Shown: positions 43,648-54,921 of the stretch, piece after piece
How the letters are laid out: each line of letters begins with the position of its first letter
Position numbering within the stretch: the stretch's first letter is position 1
Source of the DNA: Flavobacteriaceae bacterium GF1
GTDB lineage: Bacteria; Bacteroidota; Bacteroidia; Flavobacteriales; Flavobacteriaceae
Direction: 5' to 3'
DNA length: 64,000 bases
NCBI GenBank assembly: GCA_009797885.1
Contig: WNKP01000005.1
Location: forward strand, 186,001-250,000
The notes under the pieces: model-generated
The model's database searches: none
Seen by the model: the letters and a program-made list of their open reading frames with translations, nothing else
What the model was told of the DNA's origin: nothing
Position numbers and translations under genes: made by a program

Positions 43648-43655
43648 CAAAGATA
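43648..43655 (-). promoter_or_regulatory. -7 promoter element (TATCTTTG) for recN
   Basis: Identical octamer to the one before fabI, 19 bp before the GTG at 43628, so recN may be expressed apart from the upstream operon. -33 not clear. Confidence 0.45.
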
Positions 43656-43681
43656 ACCATCAAAAGATATCGAACTCATTA

Positions 43682-44572
43682 TCAATAGGAGATTTCATTC
43701 CAAGTAGTGGAATAAAATGGGGCAACCTTATTTAAACTTTCTTTAAGCTTAACAATATCCACCTTGGGGCCATCGGAAAATATGTTGCTGATTTCCTCTG
43801 CTTTGGCATCAAAAAAAGTTTGTATGAGAAAGGCGTTGGGCCTTCGTTTTATCAAGGTTTCAAACAACCGGAGGCTTCCGGCAATAACCTGTTTTCCCGT
43901 ACTATTGTTGTCTGCCAAAACATCCATGCCCTTACGGTGGTAATTGTACATCGCGATGCGGTATTCCTTAAAGGTGTTGGACAATAAATTGTCCACCAAT
44001 TCAAATCGGGTGCGTTCCCCGGTCTGTTGTGCCCAACCTCCGAAATTGGTGCCTTGCGCCTGAGTAACGATATTTTGTGCCAAACGGTAGTACTCATCGC
44101 CACCCTGCAAGCTGTAGGTATCCGCATCCAGCCCCAAAATGATATAGACGTAATACGATATCACACCTATTAAATTGGAATCGAAGGAATTGGGATTGTA
44201 AACCAATGGTTCAAACTCCTGGTATAAAAAATTAAGGGCATTGTCCTTATAATTGAATACTGAAGTTTCGTAAGACGTATTATATACGGGACGTGATGAT
44301 TGAATTTGGATACTGGCCTCAAATCTATCCGCTTCATATTCGGTGACCGTGATAAACATACGTGCACTTACACGCTCGTTTTCCCCATAGACCCGATTTG
44401 TCCATTTGTTTTTATTGACAAAATCATTCAACGAACGCTCCAAGGTCCTAAAAATCTGCTGGTTCGTTTGGTTGACCTGATCGGAATTCACGGTAACCTC
44501 ACAATCCAATTCTTGGGCCTTGGCCACAATTGGACCCAGAAAGAGAAAAACGATGATAAAAAACCTATGCAT
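43682..44572 (-). CDS. DUF4835 family protein, probable type IX secretion component (PorD-like)
   Basis: 296 residues. Signal peptide MHRFFIIVFLFLGPIVAKA|Q (cut 19/20). The mature protein starts ELDCEVTVNSDQVNQTNQQI and includes NSFDSNLIGVISYYVYIILG, YYRLAQNIVTQAQGTNFGGW, typical of DUF4835. I recall this family being named PorD in T9SS annotations; treat that as tentative. Periplasmic. It overlaps coaBC by 8 bp in the conserved run bamD-rpoZ-coaBC-DUF4835-recN of flavobacteria, so it is part of that operon. Confidence 0.83.
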   Translation of the reverse strand: MHRFFIIVFLFLGPIVAKAQELDCEVTVNSDQVNQTNQQIFRTLERSLNDFVNKNKWTNRVYGENERVSARMFITVTEYEADRFEASIQIQSSRPVYNTSYETSVFNYKDNALNFLYQEFEPLVYNPNSFDSNLIGVISYYVYIILGLDADTYSLQGGDEYYRLAQNIVTQAQGTNFGGWAQQTGERTRFELVDNLLSNTFKEYRIAMYNYHRKGMDVLADNNSTGKQVIAGSLRLFETLIKRRPNAFLIQTFFDAKAEEISNIFSDGPKVDIVKLKESLNKVAPFYSTTWNEISY

Positions 44573-45773
44573 GAATCCTTTGGATGATTTCTTCCCAAAT
44601 ATCCGAAGCTACTTCGGACTTGTCTTTTACTTTAAACGTTTTTGAGACCGAATTCTTATCGAAGAAGGTGATTTTATTGGTTGTCGTACCAAATCCAGCC
44701 CCTTGGTCATTTAGTGAATTTAGGACTATGGCATCCAGGTTTTTCCGAATCAACTTATCCTTGGCGTTCTGTAGTTCGTTTTGGGTCTCCAGGGCAAACC
44801 CAACAATATATTGCTGTTTTTTGGTTTCTCCCATGAAAAGCAGGATGTCCTTGGTACGTTCCAAGGCTATGGTCATTCCCTCGCCTTCCTTCTTTTTTAT
44901 TTTTTGGTTGGAAACCTCCTTAGGCCTATAATCCGCAACGGCGGCGGCACTAATGGCAATATCCACCTCTGGGTAGTGTTTGTGTACTTCCTGGTACATT
45001 TCCTCCGCTGTGGTGACCCGTTTCAATTCCATGGCGTCACCTTCTACGGCCAAGGTGGTTGGGCCCATGATCAAAACTACATCCCCACCTAAGGCCACTG
45101 CCCTTTTCGCCAATTCCAATCCCATGGTTCCCGTGGAACGATTCCCTAGAAAACGAACCGGGTCAATGGGTTCATGGGTGGGACCGGCGGTAATCAGTAT
45201 CTTTTTTCCAAACAATGGCTGTCCTTCTTTTAGATGCGATTCCATAAAATGGACAATATGTTCGGGTTCTGCCATTCGTCCTTCCCCGCTCAATCCACTG
45301 GCAAGTTCCCCAGATTCTGCAGGAATCATGATATTCCCAAAAGACTGTAATTTTTTAAAGGACGCCTTGGTCGATGAATGTTGGTACATATCCAAATCCA
45401 TTGCCGGAGCAAAATAGACCGGACATTTTGCCGATAGGTAGGCTGCCAATAATAAATTATCGCAGGTACCATTGGACATTTTGGAAAGGGTATTTGCCGT
45501 TGCAGGGGCAATTAACATGATATCTGCCCAAAGTCCCAATTCCACATGGTTGTTCCATGATAAGCTTCCATCTTCTTGGTTGATAAAATCCATTAAAACC
45601 GGATTTTTGGATAGGGTGGAAAGCGTTAAGGGGGTAACAAAAGAGCTGGCACTTTGGGTCATCACAACTCTGACCTTGGCACCAGCTTTTATCAATAATC
45701 TTACTAAGAACGAGGTCTTATACGCGGCAATCCCCCCGGTAATGCCCAAAAGGATGTTTTTTCCGCTTAGCAT
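44565..45773 (-). CDS. coaBC: bifunctional phosphopantothenoylcysteine decarboxylase / phosphopantothenate-cysteine ligase
   Basis: 402 residues. N-terminal CoaC flavoprotein (1-185): GITGGIAAYKT (10-20), catalytic His76 in SWNNHVEL, PATANTLSKMSNGTCDNLL, FAPAMDLDMYQH. C-terminal CoaB (190-402): KKILITAGPTHEPIDPVRFL, NRSTGTMG, ISAAAVADYRPKEVSNQKIK, and FALETQNELQNAK. Two consecutive steps of coenzyme A synthesis from 4'-phosphopantothenate. Directly abuts rpoZ (0 bp gap). Confidence 0.96.
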   Translation of the reverse strand: MLSGKNILLGITGGIAAYKTSFLVRLLIKAGAKVRVVMTQSASSFVTPLTLSTLSKNPVLMDFINQEDGSLSWNNHVELGLWADIMLIAPATANTLSKMSNGTCDNLLLAAYLSAKCPVYFAPAMDLDMYQHSSTKASFKKLQSFGNIMIPAESGELASGLSGEGRMAEPEHIVHFMESHLKEGQPLFGKKILITAGPTHEPIDPVRFLGNRSTGTMGLELAKRAVALGGDVVLIMGPTTLAVEGDAMELKRVTTAEEMYQEVHKHYPEVDIAISAAAVADYRPKEVSNQKIKKKEGEGMTIALERTKDILLFMGETKKQQYIVGFALETQNELQNAKDKLIRKNLDAIVLNSLNDQGAGFGTTTNKITFFDKNSVSKTFKVKDKSEVASDIWEEIIQRIHA

Positions 45774-46100
45774 CTATGCGTCCTTCTCCGTGTTTCTGTA
45801 ATAAATTTTATCCTCCAACCACTCTTGTACGGCAAGTGCATGTGGTTTTGGAAGCTTTTCATAAAACTTGGAAACTTCAATCTGTTCCTTGTTTTCAAAA
45901 ACTTCCTCCAAGCTGTCGCTATAGGTAGCAAACTCTTCCAATTTCTCCAACAATTCCTTTTTTATTTCGGAATTGATCTGAATGGCCCTCTTGGAGGCAA
46001 TGGAAATGGCCTCGTAGATATTATCCGTTTTGCCATCAAACTCATTGCGGTTGTGGGTAACGGTGGAAATTGGGGCCTTCGTGTTTTTTAAATCCTTCAT
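45774..46100 (-). CDS. rpoZ: RNA polymerase omega subunit (Bacteroidota form)
   Basis: 108 residues. The conserved omega/Rpb6 core is KTDNIYEAISIASKRAIQIN (25-44), which wraps the beta-prime C-terminus. The tail (EKLPKPHALAVQEWLEDKIY) is typical of Bacteroidota omega proteins. It aids assembly of RNA polymerase. It lies between bamD (14 bp upstream) and coaBC (0 bp) as in other flavobacteria. Confidence 0.88.
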   Translation of the reverse strand: MKDLKNTKAPISTVTHNRNEFDGKTDNIYEAISIASKRAIQINSEIKKELLEKLEEFATYSDSLEEVFENKEQIEVSKFYEKLPKPHALAVQEWLEDKIYYRNTEKDA

Positions 46101-46114
46101 ACGGTAAATGGAAT

Positions 46115-46939
46115 TTATTTTGATGTCGCCTCTACAGGCAATTTTAATTGCTTTTGAATGGTTTCATAATAACTACTTGCTTCTTTCTTATACTTTGTTT
46201 CAGGATAAGATTTTATCAAAGCTTCGTAATATTTTAAGGCTTCCTTGTAACGTTCTTCCTGTTTAAAGGAGGTACTGTTCCTGGCCAGGGTCATCTCGGA
46301 TTTCAAGCGGTAGAAAAAAGCATCTTCCCTATATATCGCACCAGGATTATCCAGAACAAAGTTGTTGAACGCTGCAATGGAGGAAATCAATATTGGGAAA
46401 TTGAATTCGCCCAACTTGTCGAATTGTTTCGCGATTTCAAACTCCTTCTTTTGTTTTTTAAAAGTGAGTTCCTGGGCCATCTCATTGGCTTGGGCAAAAA
46501 ATTCGGAATCCGGATATGTATTGATGTAATTCTGAAGTTTGGCCAATGCCTTATCGGTATCAGTTTGATCCAGGGAATACCTTGGTGAGAGTTGGTAATA
46601 GCTCTTTGCCTCCAAAAAAACGGCTTCCGGTAATTTTTCGCTATTGGGATAGGATTTGATAAAACGCTCAAACTGATAGCCTGCCAAATAATACTGTTCC
46701 GTCTTGAAATAAGAGTCGGCAAAAAAGAACATGACCCGCTCCCCCTGGGGTTTCCCAACGTATCTTGGCGCAATCTGCTCAAAAAGGCGATTTGCCCGTT
46801 TAAAATCCCCTTCATTGTAATACCTTTCCGCCAAATCGTATTTTGCCTTTACATCTTCATTTTTGAGTACCTTTTGATACTCATTACAAGAAGCAAAAAA
46901 GACAATAGCTATTGGGAGTAGGAAATAAAACGACCTCAT
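46115..46939 (-). CDS. bamD: outer membrane assembly lipoprotein BamD
   Basis: 274 residues from the ATG at 46939 (MRSFYFLLPIAIVFFASC, lipid-attachment Cys18). An earlier in-frame ATG at 46951 lies only 4 bp from the -7 box and would weaken the signal peptide. Five TPR-like repeats follow (AERYYNEGDFKRANRLFEQI; AGYQFERFIKSYPNSEKLPE; KLQNYINTYPDSEFFAQANE). BamD scaffolds the Bam complex that inserts beta barrels, tethered to the inner leaflet of the outer membrane. First gene of the rpoZ-coaBC-DUF4835 operon. Confidence 0.92.
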   Translation of the reverse strand: MRSFYFLLPIAIVFFASCNEYQKVLKNEDVKAKYDLAERYYNEGDFKRANRLFEQIAPRYVGKPQGERVMFFFADSYFKTEQYYLAGYQFERFIKSYPNSEKLPEAVFLEAKSYYQLSPRYSLDQTDTDKALAKLQNYINTYPDSEFFAQANEMAQELTFKKQKKEFEIAKQFDKLGEFNFPILISSIAAFNNFVLDNPGAIYREDAFFYRLKSEMTLARNSTSFKQEERYKEALKYYEALIKSYPETKYKKEASSYYETIQKQLKLPVEATSK

Positions 46940-46955
46940 TTTCAAAAACATTCGG

Positions 46956-46963
46956 CAAAATTA
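46956..46963 (-). promoter_or_regulatory. -7 promoter element (TAATTTTG) for the bamD operon
   Basis: Minus-strand TAATTTTG ending 16 bp before the ATG at 46939. Using the ffs spacing, transcription would start near 46951, which supports 46939 as the translation start. -33 not clear. Confidence 0.5.
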
Positions 46964-47013
46964 GTAATTATCCATTGATTACTAAAACCCAATTTGCCAA
47001 TAAAAATCAGTCT

Positions 47014-47040
47014 TAAAAAGCCCAACAGGGATTTTTGGGC
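47014..47040 (-). terminator. intrinsic terminator after dapA
   Basis: Read on the minus strand: GCCCAA (47040-47035) / TTGGGC (47025-47020), 9-nt loop, then five T. It sits 14 bp past the dapA stop and ~50 bp before the bamD promoter, separating the two units. Confidence 0.75.
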
Positions 47041-47053
47041 AAAATTTAACTTC

Positions 47054-47944
47054 TTAGGCGTTTACATGCTGCAGTTGTCCCAGGAACCGATTGATCTTGC
47101 TTTTGAGTGCTGTACTGGCAGAAACGAGTGGCAGTCGCACTTGAGAGCCCCCCACGCCAAAATATTCCAATACCGTTTTGATACCAGCGGGATTTCCTTC
47201 CTCAAAAATGAGGTGCATCCCGTCCAGCAGGGTTTGGTGAATGCCATAAGCACGCTCCGAATCGCCCTGTAATCCAAGACTGATCATATGGGAAAAAGCT
47301 TCGGGCAGTCCCTGTCCCAATACGGATATAACCCCGGAACCTCCTGCCAAAACGGTGGAAAGTGCAGTAAAATCATCTCCCGAAATAATATGGAAACCAT
47401 CGGGTTTTTGCTGCATTAACTGATCGATCTGGATTTGATCGGCACATGCTTCTTTTATAGCAACGATATTTTTAAAATCCTTCGCCAGGCGAATTGTTGT
47501 GCTTGGTAACATATTACTGCCCGTCCTGGACGGTACATTATACACAATAATGGGCAAGGGAGAAGCTTTGGAAATTTCCCTGAAATGTTGGTATATGCCT
47601 TCCTGGGTAGGTTTATTGTAAGCTGGGGAAACCGATAGTATGGCCTCAAAATCCATGAAATCCAGGGTTTGCAATTCTTTTACCACGGCCATGGTATTAT
47701 TGCCCCCAACACCTACCACCAATGGTAAGCGGCCAGCATTGGCCAATGATATGGTCTGCATGACCAGGCGTTTTTCCTCTTTTGTCAAGGTAACCGACTC
47801 CGCCGTGGTGCCCAAAGCCACCAAATAATCCACGCCACCGGAAATACAATGCTCCACAAGGTTCTCCAATGCCTTGGTATCAATTGACAGGTCTGTCCTA
47901 AAAGGAGTGACCAATGCTACACCTGTTCCAACTAAGCTTTCCAT
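47054..47944 (-). CDS. dapA: 4-hydroxy-tetrahydrodipicolinate synthase
   Basis: 296 residues. GTTAES (45-50) with Thr46/47, Tyr135 in [10 protein letters not shown] and Schiff-base Lys164 in VAIKEAC are all in place. It condenses pyruvate with aspartate semialdehyde at the start of the lysine/diaminopimelate branch; dapF at the end of this window acts later in the same route. Cytoplasmic tetramer. Its ATG overlaps the DUF6913 stop by 1 bp, and a terminator follows. Confidence 0.97.
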   Translation of the reverse strand: MESLVGTGVALVTPFRTDLSIDTKALENLVEHCISGGVDYLVALGTTAESVTLTKEEKRLVMQTISLANAGRLPLVVGVGGNNTMAVVKELQTLDFMDFEAILSVSPAYNKPTQEGIYQHFREISKASPLPIIVYNVPSRTGSNMLPSTTIRLAKDFKNIVAIKEACADQIQIDQLMQQKPDGFHIISGDDFTALSTVLAGGSGVISVLGQGLPEAFSHMISLGLQGDSERAYGIHQTLLDGMHLIFEEGNPAGIKTVLEYFGVGGSQVRLPLVSASTALKSKINRFLGQLQHVNA

Positions 47945-48477
47945 TATCCCAATTCATTTAAAATTCTTAAATATTTCTCCAACTCGGTCTTAAAGGTTTT
48001 AAAGTCACTCAAACCACAATCAAAAATCAGGTCATTCATTGTATTATCAGCTTCCTTTAGTCCAACCCGAATTCGGGCATTGATTTTGGTGGACATCAAT
48101 TTTAAAACCAATCGATCATCGGTAAAGTAATTGACCAATACGTCATATTCCCTACCTGAAAACTCGGAAAAGTCCCCATTCTCAATAGATCCATTCCAGC
48201 CTAAGTCCTTATCCGTACAAAAGGGAATGGAAAACATCCCGTGTTTGTCCTGCCCTCTTTTGTATCCCATTACATGTACCGCATTGGGCTTAAGTCCCAT
48301 TTGTTGTATCAGGGATTGAAAGACTTCGGCATTTCTAAACTTATCCATATCCACTATACACGCAATACTGGACACCCCTTTTTTATCCCTTACAAACCTT
48401 GGCTTTTTTAGTTCGTCCTCAAGATACTTATGTCCGGATTTTGCCTTAAACTTTTCCTGTATTCCTTTAAAGACCAT
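47944..48477 (-). CDS. DUF6913 family protein
   Basis: 177 residues from the ATG at 48477 ([20 protein letters not shown]). A longer frame to 48522 would run through the -7 box at 48497-48504, so it is rejected. Conserved parts: [61 protein letters not shown] assign DUF6913 from memory; function unknown. Soluble, cytoplasmic. Co-translated with dapA through a 1-bp overlap, a linkage I believe is usual in flavobacteria. Confidence 0.8.
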   Translation of the reverse strand: MVFKGIQEKFKAKSGHKYLEDELKKPRFVRDKKGVSSIACIVDMDKFRNAEVFQSLIQQMGLKPNAVHVMGYKRGQDKHGMFSIPFCTDKDLGWNGSIENGDFSEFSGREYDVLVNYFTDDRLVLKLMSTKINARIRVGLKEADNTMNDLIFDCGLSDFKTFKTELEKYLRILNELG

Positions 48478-48496
48478 ACCTATAATTGCATTTTTA

Positions 48497-48504
48497 CAAA
48501 TGTA
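48497..48504 (-). promoter_or_regulatory. -7 promoter element (TACATTTG) for the DUF6913-dapA unit
   Basis: Minus-strand TACATTTG ends 19 bp before the ATG at 48477. A TTG lies 15 bp upstream of it, a little closer than the usual 17-23 bp. Confidence 0.5.
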
Positions 48505-48641
48505 GGCAATCTGTTTATCCAATACGAAGGTAGTGGGAACTGAAGTTTTAAAAAATTAACAAATTGTGTTATTTGTAACTTTTAATTTTTTTTGAGCTCA
48601 ACTGTAACACTTTGGAAAATCACTCGTCCTTAGGGTACAAA

Positions 48642-48688
48642 TCATCAATCAAGAACATGTTTTAATTCATCAATCAAGAACATGTTTT
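48642..48688. repeat. tandem duplication, 22-bp exact copies with 25-bp period
   Basis: TCATCAATCAAGAACATGTT plus TT occurs at 48642-48663 and again at 48667-48688, separated by AAT. Two copies only. It lies in the 445-bp gap between the DUF6913 and 48923 genes, directly before a terminator hairpin. No coding frame runs through it. Confidence 0.85.
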
Positions 48689-48694
48689 CAACGT

Positions 48695-48738
48695 TAAAAA
48701 GGCGGTACTGCCAATGTCCAGTACCGCCTTTATTTTTT
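48695..48738. terminator. bidirectional terminator hairpin
   Basis: Perfect 12-bp stem AAAGGCGGTACT (48698-48709) / AGTACCGCCTTT (48720-48731), 10-nt loop, with A run before and TATTTTTT after. It can stop the minus-strand transcript coming from the 49222 gene and any rightward transcript. Confidence 0.8.
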
Positions 48739-48765
48739 CCTTAAACAGATTAACTGAAGCTGTTT

Positions 48766-48905
48766 TTAGGTAAGGTTGCGTTTTATGAATTGTTGGATTC
48801 CGTCATCCCCAATTTGCTTTCGCACTCTTTCTAAATGATGATAACCCTAAAACGTTGGGCGCCTCTTGGACCTCTTTGAATATCAGTCAATTCATCGGTC
48901 TTTAG
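48766..48905 (-). pseudogene. possible remnant of a coding sequence (two frames)
   Basis: On the minus strand, 48905-48834 reads LKTDELTDIQRGPRGAQRFR then VIII before a stop, and 48846-48766 in another frame reads GYHHLERVRKQIGDDGIQQF then IKRNLT and a stop. Joined by one frameshift they would make a protein-like stretch of ~45 residues. No start codon is visible, and no family is recognised. It may be chance; the balanced composition of both pieces is the only support. Confidence 0.22.
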
Positions 48906-48922
48906 CTAAAAAATCTGGGTCG

Positions 48923-49222
48923 CTAGTTCAAAACCGCATGGACCAACTGTGTCCATTCCTCCTCCAGGGGCCCTTCAAAATAGGGTTGTCCAGCTTGGCG
49001 ATACCAATAGTCCGCATTCCATTCATCACCTTCTTTTCGGTGTAAATAGGCATGTACCCAATTTGCCATTGGTGTTTCCAAACCATCGACCAAGTCATGG
49101 GCCGCCTCCCAGTCGTCCTTAGCATCGAGCCATAGGGATTTTAAGGGGTTGGGCCAGCTCTGTGGTGGCTCGTTTTGATGCAGTGTGCCTTTAAATCCGT
49201 CAAAATCCTTGGGTAATGCCAT
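48923..49222 (-). CDS. small protein of unknown function (99 residues)
   Basis: 99 residues, very rich in Trp (SWPNPLKSLWLDAKDDWEAA; ADYWYRQAGQPYFEGPLEEE). No signal peptide or TM. No named family is recognised, though similar Trp-rich small proteins are seen in Bacteroidota. The ATG at 49222 is only 4 bp from a good promoter -7 box, implying a leaderless mRNA, or else a different start. A terminator hairpin lies ~190 bp downstream. Cytoplasmic by default. Confidence 0.75.
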   Translation of the reverse strand: MALPKDFDGFKGTLHQNEPPQSWPNPLKSLWLDAKDDWEAAHDLVDGLETPMANWVHAYLHRKEGDEWNADYWYRQAGQPYFEGPLEEEWTQLVHAVLN

Positions 49223-49226
49223 ACCT

Positions 49227-49255
49227 CAAAATTACAACTCGGTATCGAAAACCAA
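49227..49255 (-). promoter_or_regulatory. promoter (TTG - 18 bp - TAATTTTG) touching the 49222 start codon
   Basis: Minus-strand TTG (49255-49253), 18-bp spacer, TAATTTTG (49234-49227). Only 4 bp lie between the box and the ATG at 49222, the same distance as between the ffs promoter and RNA 5' end, so transcription should start at the ATG. Confidence 0.6.
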
Positions 49256-49322
49256 CAGTTCGGTAGCTTAGCATTTCGTTAAAAATTTTTCCTAAGCTAT
49301 TTTTAACCGAAAATCAAATCGT

Positions 49323-49838
49323 ATGAACTTAGACCATATTATAACGGACAATACGGGCATGGTGCACACTATTGCCTCTATTTTGGCCTTACTATTTGGT
49401 ACATGGGTGCTACTGGCCAAAAAAGGGGATCGGTTCCACAAACAAATGGGGTATGCCTATACCGGAAGCATGGCGGTTCTTTTACTCACCTCTTTTTTTA
49501 TGTATAACCTTTTTGGCGGATTTGGGATTTTTCATGTGTTTGCCATCATTAGCTCCCTTACCTTGATTGCCGGAATGGTTCCCATTCTTAGGAGAAAACC
49601 CAAAACCTATATTTCCTTGCATTATAATTTTATGTATTGGTCGGTCATTGGACTTTATGGTGCTTTTTTGGCCGAGATACTGACCCGAATACCTCCAATG
49701 CTCATTAAGGACAAGGAAATACTACCGCTGTTCTTTAATCTCGTGGGACTTTCCATATTTATAATAATGGGAATTGGATATTATATCATGTTCAAAAAAC
49801 GTAAGGATTGGGCCAAATTTGAAAACGAAGGCTCATAA
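49323..49838 (+). CDS. DUF2306-type membrane protein
   Basis: 171 residues with four or five TM helices (GMVHTIASILALLFGTWVLL; TGSMAVLLLTSFFMYNLFGG; FHVFAIISSLTLIAGMVPIL; WSVIGLYGAFLAEILTRIPP; FFNLVGLSIFIIMGIGYYIM). The histidines and the FHKQMGYAYTGSM motif fit the DUF2306 family, inner-membrane proteins of unknown function that resemble heme-binding cytochrome b561-like folds. The DUF3089 gene starts 76 bp downstream on the same strand. Confidence 0.75.
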   Translation: MNLDHIITDNTGMVHTIASILALLFGTWVLLAKKGDRFHKQMGYAYTGSMAVLLLTSFFMYNLFGGFGIFHVFAIISSLTLIAGMVPILRRKPKTYISLHYNFMYWSVIGLYGAFLAEILTRIPPMLIKDKEILPLFFNLVGLSIFIIMGIGYYIMFKKRKDWAKFENEGS

Positions 49839-49914
49839 TCAAGGATCGACATCGCAATACATCTTTTCGTTCAACACGATACGGTCTAGCTTTCATTTTT
49901 CTAATTTAGCTTTA

Positions 49915-52949
<3,035 letters not shown>

Positions 52950-53561
52950 TTACGTTTGGTCCTTTTCCATCCATTTTGGAACACCCCGGGAGGTATATTG
53001 CTCCATTTGGGCAGTCAGGCCCTCCAAGGTTTCATCGACCAGAACCATTTTTCTATGCGTATCCCTTAAAAAACGATTGGCGACCATTTTGTCAAACATC
53101 TTAATAAGATCATCATAAAAGCCATTGCTATTCAATATGCCCATAGGTTTTTGGTGCAATCCCAATTGCCCCCATGTCAACATCTCAAAAAACTCCTCAA
53201 AGGTCCCAAAACCGCCTGGCAACATGATTACCCCATCCGAAAGGTGGTTCATCCTCAACTTGCGTTCATGCATGGTATCCACCAAAATTAATTCCGATAG
53301 CCCGGTATGATGGATTTCTTTTTGTTTAAGGAAATGTGGAATAACCCCAATAACTTTTCCATTGTTGTCCAGGGCGCCTTTGGCCACAAGTCCCATTAAA
53401 CCAACTTTGCCCCCACCATATACCAAGGTCATCCCCTTTTGGGCAAAATAGGCCCCTGTTTTGTAAGCATTCGCTATAATTCCCTCATCCTTTCCGGGAC
53501 TGCTCCCACAAAAAACCGCAACACTTTTCAAGTTTCCTAGTTTTAATCGTCTATGGCCCAA
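52950..53561 (-). CDS. LOG-family (TIGR00730) Rossmann-fold phosphoribohydrolase-like protein
   Basis: About 200 residues. Motifs SVAVFCGSSPGKDE, LVYGGGKVGLMGLVAKGALD, and the signature LPGGFGTFEEFFEM with RK-x(n)-M before it. Members cleave nucleotide monophosphates at the N-glycosidic bond (LOG/cytokinin-type or PpnN-like). There is no ATG near the N-terminus: the start is a TTG, either at 53561 (overlapping prmC by 11 bp) or at 53531, just before KSVAVFCGSS. Translation coupled to prmC is likely. Confidence 0.88.
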   Translation of the reverse strand: MGHRRLKLGNLKSVAVFCGSSPGKDEGIIANAYKTGAYFAQKGMTLVYGGGKVGLMGLVAKGALDNNGKVIGVIPHFLKQKEIHHTGLSELILVDTMHERKLRMNHLSDGVIMLPGGFGTFEEFFEMLTWGQLGLHQKPMGILNSNGFYDDLIKMFDKMVANRFLRDTHRKMVLVDETLEGLTAQMEQYTSRGVPKWMEKDQT

Positions 53562-54405
53562 CTGCTTTTAACATTCGGAAATTACCAAAAATATCCTTTC
53601 GTAATTCCACTTGTCCAAAATCATTTTCCAACATTAATTTTTCACTTTCCGATGACAGGTATTGATTGATTTCCAAAAACAATCTGCCTCCCGAATTAAG
53701 CTGTTTTTTGGCAAATTGGACAATCGCGCTATAAAATACCAACGGAGCTTCATCTGAAACGAACAATGCCGTGGAGGGTTCATATTTTGCGACATTGTTC
53801 CGCATTTCCACCTTCTCCAACTCTCTAACATAGGGAGGATTGGAAACGATGATTTCAAATTTGTGGTCCAGGGTCAGCTCAGGATCCAAAATATCGGCTT
53901 CCATAAAATGGATATCCACTTGATTGGTCATGGCATTTTGTCTTGCTACTTCCAGTGCTCCTTTGGAAATGTCCATGGCAAAAACCCGGGCATTTGGAAA
54001 TGCTTTTGCCAAACTGATGGCGATGCAGCCACTTCCCGTTCCGATATCAAGGATATTGAATTCCGAGTTTTGGGTTTTCGATTCCCTGATGACCCACTCC
54101 ACGAGTTCCTCAGTTTCCGGCCTTGGTATCAACACATGTTTGTTTACCCTTAATTCAATATCCCTGAAATACGCCTTTCCCAAAATGTACTGGACAGGTT
54201 CTTCCAACTTAAGACGGGCGAGCCCCTCAAAAAAAGGTTGCTCCTCCTCCTTGGAAAGAACATATTCTGGTTGTAAGGCCAAAATAAAGCGTTCCAATTT
54301 CAGATAATGCTCCAGAAATAGTGAAAAGAAGCTGTCCACCTCTGTTTTGGGATAAATAGCATCCAGTTCCTTATGGAATAGGGTCTTTATTTCCTTGAGG
54401 AGCAT
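53551..54405 (-). CDS. prmC: release factor N5-glutamine methyltransferase PrmC (HemK)
   Basis: 284 residues from the ATG at 54405 (MLLKEIKTLFHKELDAIYPK). N-terminal helical domain, then SAM motif I FNILDIGTGSGCIAISLAK and the glutamine-binding IVSNPPYVRELEK. YILGKAYFRDIELRVNKHVL and IPRPETEELVEWV are family-specific. It methylates the GGQ glutamine of RF1/RF2. The GNAT gene lies 2 bp upstream, LOG overlaps downstream: one operon. Confidence 0.95.
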   Translation of the reverse strand: MLLKEIKTLFHKELDAIYPKTEVDSFFSLFLEHYLKLERFILALQPEYVLSKEEEQPFFEGLARLKLEEPVQYILGKAYFRDIELRVNKHVLIPRPETEELVEWVIRESKTQNSEFNILDIGTGSGCIAISLAKAFPNARVFAMDISKGALEVARQNAMTNQVDIHFMEADILDPELTLDHKFEIIVSNPPYVRELEKVEMRNNVAKYEPSTALFVSDEAPLVFYSAIVQFAKKQLNSGGRLFLEINQYLSSESEKLMLENDFGQVELRKDIFGNFRMLKAVGP

Positions 54406-54407
54406 TT

Positions 54408-54884
54408 TTAGAACGTATTGAGCATTCGAACGGTACAAGCATGGTGGCCCGTATCCCCCAGGGCTTCCTTAAGATAGGTAAATCCCTTTTTTTGGTATAG
54501 GCCCTGGGCGGCATTCATATAGGGCATTGTTTCCAAGTAGCAAGCTTCAAAACCAAATTCCCTGGCCGATGCCAAACAGGCCTCAAGTAGTTGGGTGGCA
54601 ATACCTTTTCCCCTGGTTTTTTTTGAAACATACATTTTTTGGAGCTCGCAAATATTGCCATCATAATTGTCCAATGGGGCTATGCCCCCACATCCTATTA
54701 TCTCTTCACCATTTTCAGCTACATAGAACACCGACCTTGGTCTTTGATAGGTTTGGAACATACGGTCCAATGCTTTATCCCCATAAGCGGTTCCAACCTT
54801 TGGAACGCCCATTTCTTCTAAGGTGGATCGTATTAAATGGGCCACTTGTGAATTGTCCTTCAGTGCTATTTTTTGAATCTGCAC
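54408..54884 (-). CDS. GNAT family N-acetyltransferase
   Basis: 158 residues. The acetyl-CoA pyrophosphate loop is KTRGKGIATQLLEACLASAR (R/Q-x-x-G-x-G/A form), preceded by beta 4 CELQKMYVSK and followed by FEACYLETMPYMNAAQGLYQ. EEIIGCGGIAPLDN is beta 2-3. Substrate unknown. It begins 37 bp from the divergent ribD and leads the prmC-LOG set with a 2-bp gap. Confidence 0.9.
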   Translation of the reverse strand: MQIQKIALKDNSQVAHLIRSTLEEMGVPKVGTAYGDKALDRMFQTYQRPRSVFYVAENGEEIIGCGGIAPLDNYDGNICELQKMYVSKKTRGKGIATQLLEACLASAREFGFEACYLETMPYMNAAQGLYQKKGFTYLKEALGDTGHHACTVRMLNTF

Positions 54885-54921
54885 AATACTTGTTTGCTAA
54901 TTTAAGTGGTATTTTTATTGC

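Noticed and set aside
48478-48522. Longer N-terminus for the DUF6913 protein (MDKQIAYICKNAIIG)
   Set aside because: The promoter -7 box at 48497-48504 lies inside it; the ATG at 48477 fits better.
48642-48688. CRISPR-like repeat
   Set aside because: Only two copies separated by 3 bp, with no spacers and no cas genes.
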